Assembly (NCBI RefSeq): GCF_964204865.1
Contig: NC_135263.1
Coordinates: 11,329,426-11,393,425 of the forward strand
DNA from: Styela clava
Lineage: Eukaryota; Chordata; Ascidiacea; Stolidobranchia; Styelidae
DNA length: 64,000 nucleotides
Direction: 5' to 3'
In this document: positions 58,383 through 64,000 of the stretch, one piece after another
Numbering within the stretch: the first letter of the stretch is position 1
Layout of the letters: every line of letters starts with the position of its first letter
Notes under the pieces: generated by a model
Databases searched by the model: none
Told to the model about the DNA's origin: nothing
Seen by the model: only the letters and a program-made list of their open reading frames with translations
Made by a program: the position numbers and the translations under genes

Positions 58383-60436
58383 ATGAACATCAAATTGATA
58401 CTTGTCCTTTTCGTGGCTGCATTGTTTGTCGCCGATAATGGAGCATTGCGTTTAAAAAGTCGTCGTATTTACTATCGTCGACGGCTCAGCTACGCAGCAT
58501 TACTCCGAAATTACTATAAGATGATTGGGAGTATTGTAAGCTATTCTCGAAGTGCTAACGGACTGGGGCGGGGATTACTTAAAGTTGCTTCTTACTACAG
58601 GTAAACCTAGTTTATATATATATATATATATGTATTTCTTATATTTATATTATTTTTTTGTAAAGACTATATATATATATATATATATGTATTCTCTTGT
58701 TACCATTTTTTGCTGACAGGAAACAGCTCTATTATGGAGACGCTGAAGCAATTGAGCAAGAAGAAAGGGACATAGTCAAGGTAAATTCAAATAATTGACA
58801 AAATTTTTTAGAAAAAATATTAGAAATGAAATTACACATTTTTCCAGATCAAAGCTCTGGATAACTACATATAAGGGTTAGAGATATCAAATTTTTCTCG
58901 AAGTATCACCCAATTTATTCCACTCATGGCGAGCTTGTGCATATCGTCACGCTAATAACCGAATTGCGTAAGTCATTTTTAGCAGTTTTGAGAAAATCGT
59001 AAAAAACTTCCTTATGATATTGTTATGCCATTGAGAGTCAATAATTTGCCATGATTCAATTTTTCGGTCGTAGCCGGATTTAAGTTAATTTGTATGACGC
59101 AGTTAAGTGACGTCATAATGGCGCACTGTGACTTAGGCAGAAATGTGTCTATGACTTGGGGACATACGCAATTTTGCAACTTTACTATATGCACCAGTCC
59201 TGGAAACTAAACTTTCCAAAAACGAATGTAATTCCCAGTATCTACAATGTCCAATCCCCAAAATAGCTAATCAGTTTCAATTACATTATTTTTTATGTTT
59301 AAAATTATATATTTCATCAATATAACACCCTTCTGCACACCCACCGAAATAAGATTAAGATTAAATATAAAGAATAAAACAGCAATGCACAGACTAGGAC
59401 AGTGAATATCACAAGTGCACGCCTTCCTATACTGTAGTATAAATTTAAATTAATACGCGATAAGCTAGAATCCGAGATGCAAAAACTCGAAAATACTTCG
59501 ACGAGCTTATTTTTGCCTTTGTGACGTCACAATAGTCATGCGTTAACAATAATAACTCATTATGACGAAATAATTGCAAAATTGTGCATGTCATACTAAA
59601 TCTTGATTTTTATGGGTTTCGGAATTTTTAAAATAAAATCTGAGTTAACAGACAGGTGCGCAGCATTACATAAATACCTATTTTATAAAAAACACTCAAA
59701 ATCGTCAAAAATGACTTACGCAATTCGGTTATTAGCGTGACGATATGGTGTTTAGAAACACGATTTTTAAACTACGTTGCTAAACCTTTTTATCTTATAC
59801 ATTAACGAGTCGACTCTGATCGAATTACTTCTTTGTTATATATAATTTGTACCTTTATAATGGATTTCGAGATCTTTTGGTTATTTCTCATTTTTATGCC
59901 ACAGGATGGAGATTCTGCTGATTTTCTCGAAGATGGAGATGAAATGTTGGATGATTTCGAAATTGAGGAAGGCTTCGTTGAAATTCCAGATCAGAGTAAT
60001 ACTGGTAAAATATTATGATATTGTTACCTATTCGCCTAGGTTACATTTTCAAGTCGGTAAACAATTTATGTTAGTTATTCGCATGGCGGTGGGGTTACTT
60101 TTACTGTCGTTCCATTTTACAGGACGTTCCACATTTTTGGCCCAAACAATACTCGAAATCAGTAGCCTCTTAGCTGTAAATTTCTATTATGTTTTGGTTA
60201 CGCCAGGTTCTATTAAGATTCACCATAGCCTATTCAGATCATGTCATTCTCTTAAACTTCGCCTGTTTTTACTCTCCTAGAAAAGCTGTTACTTACATAT
60301 TTCAAGTTCTTATTTTATGACTTGTCGTGATCACACTTTCCTATAATGACACAAATTATGTGATCACACTATCACACGTTTGATTTCTTGTATTTCTTTA
60401 ACAGCAATCAAATCTTCCAACAGGAAAGACGAGTAA
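58383..60436 (+). CDS. Putative secreted cationic antimicrobial-type peptide precursor
   Basis: Exons 58383-58600, 58720-58780, 59905-60004 and 60405-60436, with agreeing phases, give a 136-residue precursor; AATAAA at 60538-60543 follows. Residues 1-21 are a clear signal peptide (MNIKLILVLFVAALFVADNGA). The next ~55 residues hold 14 Lys/Arg, ten Tyr and no acidic residue, with four YY pairs (RIYYRRR, RNYYK, SYYRK, LYYG). The remainder is strongly acidic (for example DFLEDGDEMLDDFEIEEGF). A cationic segment followed by an anionic pro-region is the known layout of ascidian styelin/clavanin and Ciona MAM-type precursors, but I see no direct sequence match. An alternative in-frame terminal exon, 58848-58874 (IKALDNYI, stop), would drop the acidic tail. 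A TIR element sits in the 58781-59904 intron. Antimicrobial function is inferred. Confidence 0.6.
58848..58874 (+). CDS. Alternative 3' exon of the cationic peptide gene
   Basis: After a 67-base intron with GTAAAT donor and TTTTTCCAG acceptor, ATC AAA GCT CTG GAT AAC TAC ATA TAA continues exon 2 in frame and stops. It would give a precursor of about 101 residues without the acidic tail. Chance is possible because the exon is only 27 bases, but splice signals and phase all fit. Confidence 0.4.
   Translation: MKALDNYI
58940..59747. mobile_element. Long-TIR MITE inside the cationic peptide gene
   Basis: CATATCGTCACGCTAATAAC at the left is matched by its inverse GTTATTAGCGTGACGATATG at the right; the inverted repeats extend about 40 bp (through ACCGAATTGCGTAAGTCATTTTT). 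The flank GTG is present on both sides, suggesting a 3-bp target duplication. The interior is AT-rich with two GTGACGTCA motifs and no coding sequence. Confidence 0.85.
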
Positions 60437-63400
60437 ACTGATCTAATCTTAAGAAGAAATTCACGTACGGACTTCGATTTTGATATTTTTGTTACTGTTG
60501 ATATATATGATATTAACTTTATACAATTCAGAATGCAAATAAATGTAACCTACGTTGAATGGTGATTTTCATGAATCTGTTATATAAATAGATAGGTATT
60601 GTTTAGAATTGGTCCCAGATCAGGGCATCCTGTATATCGAAGTGCGAAGAGTATATACCATTTCATAGCTAGGGTATAAAAATGACAAATAGTATACGAG
60701 AGTCGTTCTGGATAGAATATTACTCGCCATCCCGCTTCTGACAAAGACAACTCAAAAGAGAGCGGTGTTGCGTCACAAATTCGGAAGTGTTGGTGTTTTT
60801 TCACGGCCATAAATTTGACAATTTGAAATACATGAGTGAGTAACAATCATTCAAAATCCATCCCATATAGAAAAAGTTAAGATCACGACACGCCCTGATT
60901 TCTGAACACAAGCCATTCATGAAATCTATTTCCACATTTTTCTACTTCTAGTGGGCATGACGTAACAATTTTTGCATATGTCAATCTTGACCCCACCTGA
61001 CTACGCCATACAAAAATTTCGGCGCTCCCGAAGTATGTGAGCAAGATGGCGCACAACCTGAACCCTAATCTGGTACAACTACTATGTTCAGGTTGTGCGC
61101 CATCTTAGTGCACATACTTTTTACCTGATACGTCGCAATCACATAATAGAGCCTGCCAAATCATATAGCAACGATCGCCCGGAATGGCGTTTGTGACCAC
61201 GAAATCACTGGAGCCAGTTATCTCTCTCTTGTTGACGTGATTGTGACGTAATTTTTGGATGACGTAGTCAGGTGCGGGTCAGAATGACATGTGAAAATGT
61301 TACGCCACGCCCACTAGAATTACGCTAAGCTAACCTGCGCTGGCCTACGCTATCCATTTAAAAAAAACTTTCGACTTTCGCGTAGCACGAGTTCAAATAT
61401 TCAAAATCAAAGACAGCTTTGACGTAGGCCAAATTACCTGGAGGAAATTTGGGAACAAATAAAAATAATAGCCTTCTAGCGAAAGCAACAATTTTAACCC
61501 ACCGAAAATTTCAAAACAATTCGTCAGGTAGTTAAAGAGGAATACATTTTTTACACTTTGATAATAACAACAGCAAGAAAAATTCTAACAACAACATAAT
61601 AATAACAAAACGATTCTTATGTCCACTTCATGACTAATTATGAAAGGCGCCCCATGAGTAAAAGTTTGAAGAGCACTGGTAATTTAAGAGTGGGTATGTT
61701 GGTTCCTACAACCAGGCACCCCTGTTTTACCTACGTTAAAAAATGATGACATTTTTTTTCACAGGCCAGCCTGTTATCTCGGAGTCATAAACTTGAATAT
61801 ATATTTTTTTAAATTAGGTTTATTGTAGCAGAATACAGGAGACAAAAGTTTAAAGATAAACTGATTTAACTGCTTGAACGAGTTAACTTATATAAAGCCT
61901 GGTGTGTTTTCGTATCAATTCAAATATGGCCTAACTTGTCTAATTCCATTCCATGCAAGTGATTGTGCGCTTATAGGGTTTCCGTTATAAGAAATTCTGC
62001 TTTTTAAAAACGGAAAACGGACGATAGGAAAACTCCCACGTTCTGTTAAAAAGGTAAAAAATAACACGAAACAATATTATTTTCTTGTCCTGAAATCTCC
62101 ACCAAGCCTATTTCAGCTCTGTTTACAAAGCTTAAAATATCAAAACCCACGCGAAATATAGATATAATAACAGGCCCAGTTTGTTGCCTATAAATTGCGG
62201 TCCATTTGCATGAACCTTAATTTAAAGCAAGTCGACGAACAAGACGGAACATTCTTTTTTCTAAAAAACGACGGAAAGCACAGTAGGATGGTTTTCTATG
62301 TTCTGTAGAAGTATATAAGATGCATCCAAGAAGACATATTGAACAATCACGCTGATGAGTATATAAAAAATATTGACAATATTGGACAATCTTTTCTTGT
62401 TTGTAGCCTTTTTGAAATTGATCTTCGGTATTTCGTATTATCTGATGCTATCGCTTCTCTTATGTCTAAGCATTCATGTTTATTTTTTCCACGTTGTTAA
62501 CCTATGACTTTTTTGTCACAAGTCAGCCTGTGATCTTGGAGTGTTAAAAATGTAATGAATAATACTAAATTGCTTAGACTACTTCGGCTTTTTGCTCTAC
62601 TTCTCAATAGCAAATAGCGGGCATGCTTGTATTTCAGTGTTCTGGAGTCGATTTCAAATTGAATGTGTCCCGTGATACCCTGGACTAAAATACTATGGTA
62701 TGATGACATGAAGTTCATAAACTTTAATTTGTCTTTCGTTATTTAAAAGAGGTTTTAAAATTAAGCAATTAGTTGCTTTGCAATTAGTCTTTTCTAAAGC
62801 AAGGATAAAACCATATCACGAATCGGAGAAAACTCACAAAGCGATTTTAAAACCTTGACAAAAATATAAATTAAATAATATAATAATATCCCAGTTACTT
62901 TTGAAAACAGCCCGAATAATTATTGGGTGAAGAACTTGATTTCATATTTCACATTTCTTATGTTTTCAATATTCCGTATTAGTTCGAATATGGCGAAGGT
63001 ATTCTACCAATAAGTTCCGCTTTTTGTAATTCCCTTTCATGTAGATGGTTGGGTTGTCTATAAATTTTCCGTTATACAGATTTTTGCCTTGTTATGTCAT
63101 GTATAAAGAAATTTATTAAAATGTACTGAGTGGAGTGGCAATAAATCCTTGTAAATTGAAAAGCATTTTGCAGTAATCAAACTAGCATTTTAAATGTATT
63201 GCCACTATTTTGAAATAAATGCGTCAAATTCAAACATAAAGCTATGAAAAATTCCGTTCAGATGAAATTTTACCCGCAAATATATAGTTTGATTCCATAA
63301 ATGAAAATGTTTTTGTGGGAAATTATTTACAATAAAATGATGTTATGTTCCCAACTTTGCATCTGTGCCATTGTACTTCATGGATTATCGTGTATGAAAA

Positions 63401-64000
63401 ATATATCTGGTGAGACAATATCTCATATAACTTTTGCATATAACTCATAACAATGAGCGGGATCGGTAATATTTGGAGAAACGTGAAAGTAAAATATACG
63501 GACAAAACTAAAGTTAGATTCCACAAAGGGTTACAGTGGAATTAGCGGCTAGGACGATTTCTTCTTAGTTCATTGTACAATCCAAGTACACTGTTTCACC
63601 CTTAGAATAATTAGAATTATATGCAGATGGGAATTCTCATTTGAATTCAGGAATCTTGGCGATATCTAACTACATTTTTTCATATTACCACATGCCTACA
63701 CCCCTGGCCTTAAAGATAAGAAAATACATTATAGAAATACTGCCGAATATAAGCCCTATCGTCAACGAAATACACGAATAATTTACTTATCTCGTTAGTT
63801 ATTTTTTCCCAACTAACGATAACGCCATTTGTGCATCGCTATCTTATATGCCTTCCTAAATGGCAAAACTACTCGACTACCGATATCCTTACCTTTTCAA
63901 AAATCCTGAAATCAAAATCTTTCAATACTATTCCGATTGTTGTTAAATAATTTTTACTTCAGTTAACAATTTATTTTCATATAGATTTTTAAACATTTTC
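60437..64000. other. Gene-free right end
   Basis: Contains the poly(A) signal of the peptide gene, a hairpin repeat at 61021-61122 and a segment (about 62010-62370) resembling the region upstream of the peptide gene. The final bases (from 63979) resemble the start of FAXDC2 exon 6 of copy 4, but no companion exon is present. No gene supported. Confidence 0.55.
61021..61122. repeat. Palindromic hairpin repeat, copy 3
   Basis: Starts GGCGCTCCCGAAGTATGTG; arms GCAAGATGGCGCACAACCTG and CAGGTTGTGCGCCATCTTAG around an AACCCTAATCTGGTACAA loop. The same family as 32849 and 44451. Confidence 0.78.

Noticed and set aside
59833-60018. Independent small acidic protein at 59833
   Set aside because: The acidic stretch has an acceptor at 59904 in phase with the cationic peptide exon 2 and a donor after 60004, so it is better read as an exon of that gene.
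1-64000. CRISPR arrays, bacterial-type operons, rRNA or intact tRNA genes
   Set aside because: No regularly spaced short repeats, no bacterial gene spacing and no complete cloverleaf with both boxes were seen; the tRNA-like segments are degenerate SINE-type heads.

Overview
The window is metazoan nuclear DNA: AT-rich, with genes split by short GT-AG introns and a heavy load of small DNA transposons. The gene set (a laminin alpha chain, FAXDC2-type hydroxylases, a C6orf163-type coiled-coil protein, glutamate carboxypeptidase II, a Maf-type pyrophosphatase) is animal and fits an invertebrate deuterostome. A small gene encoding a signal peptide, a Tyr/Arg-rich cationic segment and a strongly acidic tail recalls ascidian antimicrobial precursors. 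I therefore favour a tunicate, but nothing here proves it.

Layout. 200-7665 (minus): 5' part of a laminin alpha-3/5-type gene (signal, LN domain, about ten LE repeats) that runs off the left edge, with one unusual Pro/Thr/Ser/Asp-rich cassette exon. About 9142-15634 (plus): an unrecognised gene of at least 14 exons for a protein of about 870 residues. 16074-19984, 27660-31271, 40318-43649 and 45865-49659 (plus): four FAXDC2-like di-iron hydroxylase genes with the same exon frame. Between copies 1 and 2 lie two single-exon genes, a C6orf163 homologue (20829-21719) and a FOLH1/NAALAD-type peptidase (22781-24994). Copies 3 and 4 are a later duplication of a larger segment; the upstream part of copy 3 is interrupted by about 6.6 kb of repeats. 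54414-56551 (plus): Maf/ASMTL-N gene. 58383-60436 (plus): the cationic-peptide candidate. The last 3.5 kb holds no gene I can support.

Mobile DNA. The best-defined elements are a truncated hAT transposon (36485-38883) with an 8-bp target duplication and a nested long-TIR element; an approximately 3-kb fold-back-like structure (32701-35681); hAT-type MITEs at 18420-18869, 25781-26088, 47310-47575 and 50570-51101; a palindromic hairpin repeat family (32849, 44451, 61021, with degenerate copies near 35263 and 35431); a 0.8-kb TIR element inside the last large intron of the cationic-peptide gene; and a BEL/Pao-like retroelement relic at about 51100-52600.

The genes do not form a pathway. The common theme is local expansion of one membrane hydroxylase family, probably sterol/lipid-acting, in a transposon-rich region, beside a putative innate-immune peptide gene. 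All exon borders come from reading splice sites and frames by eye; no alignment or transcript data were available.
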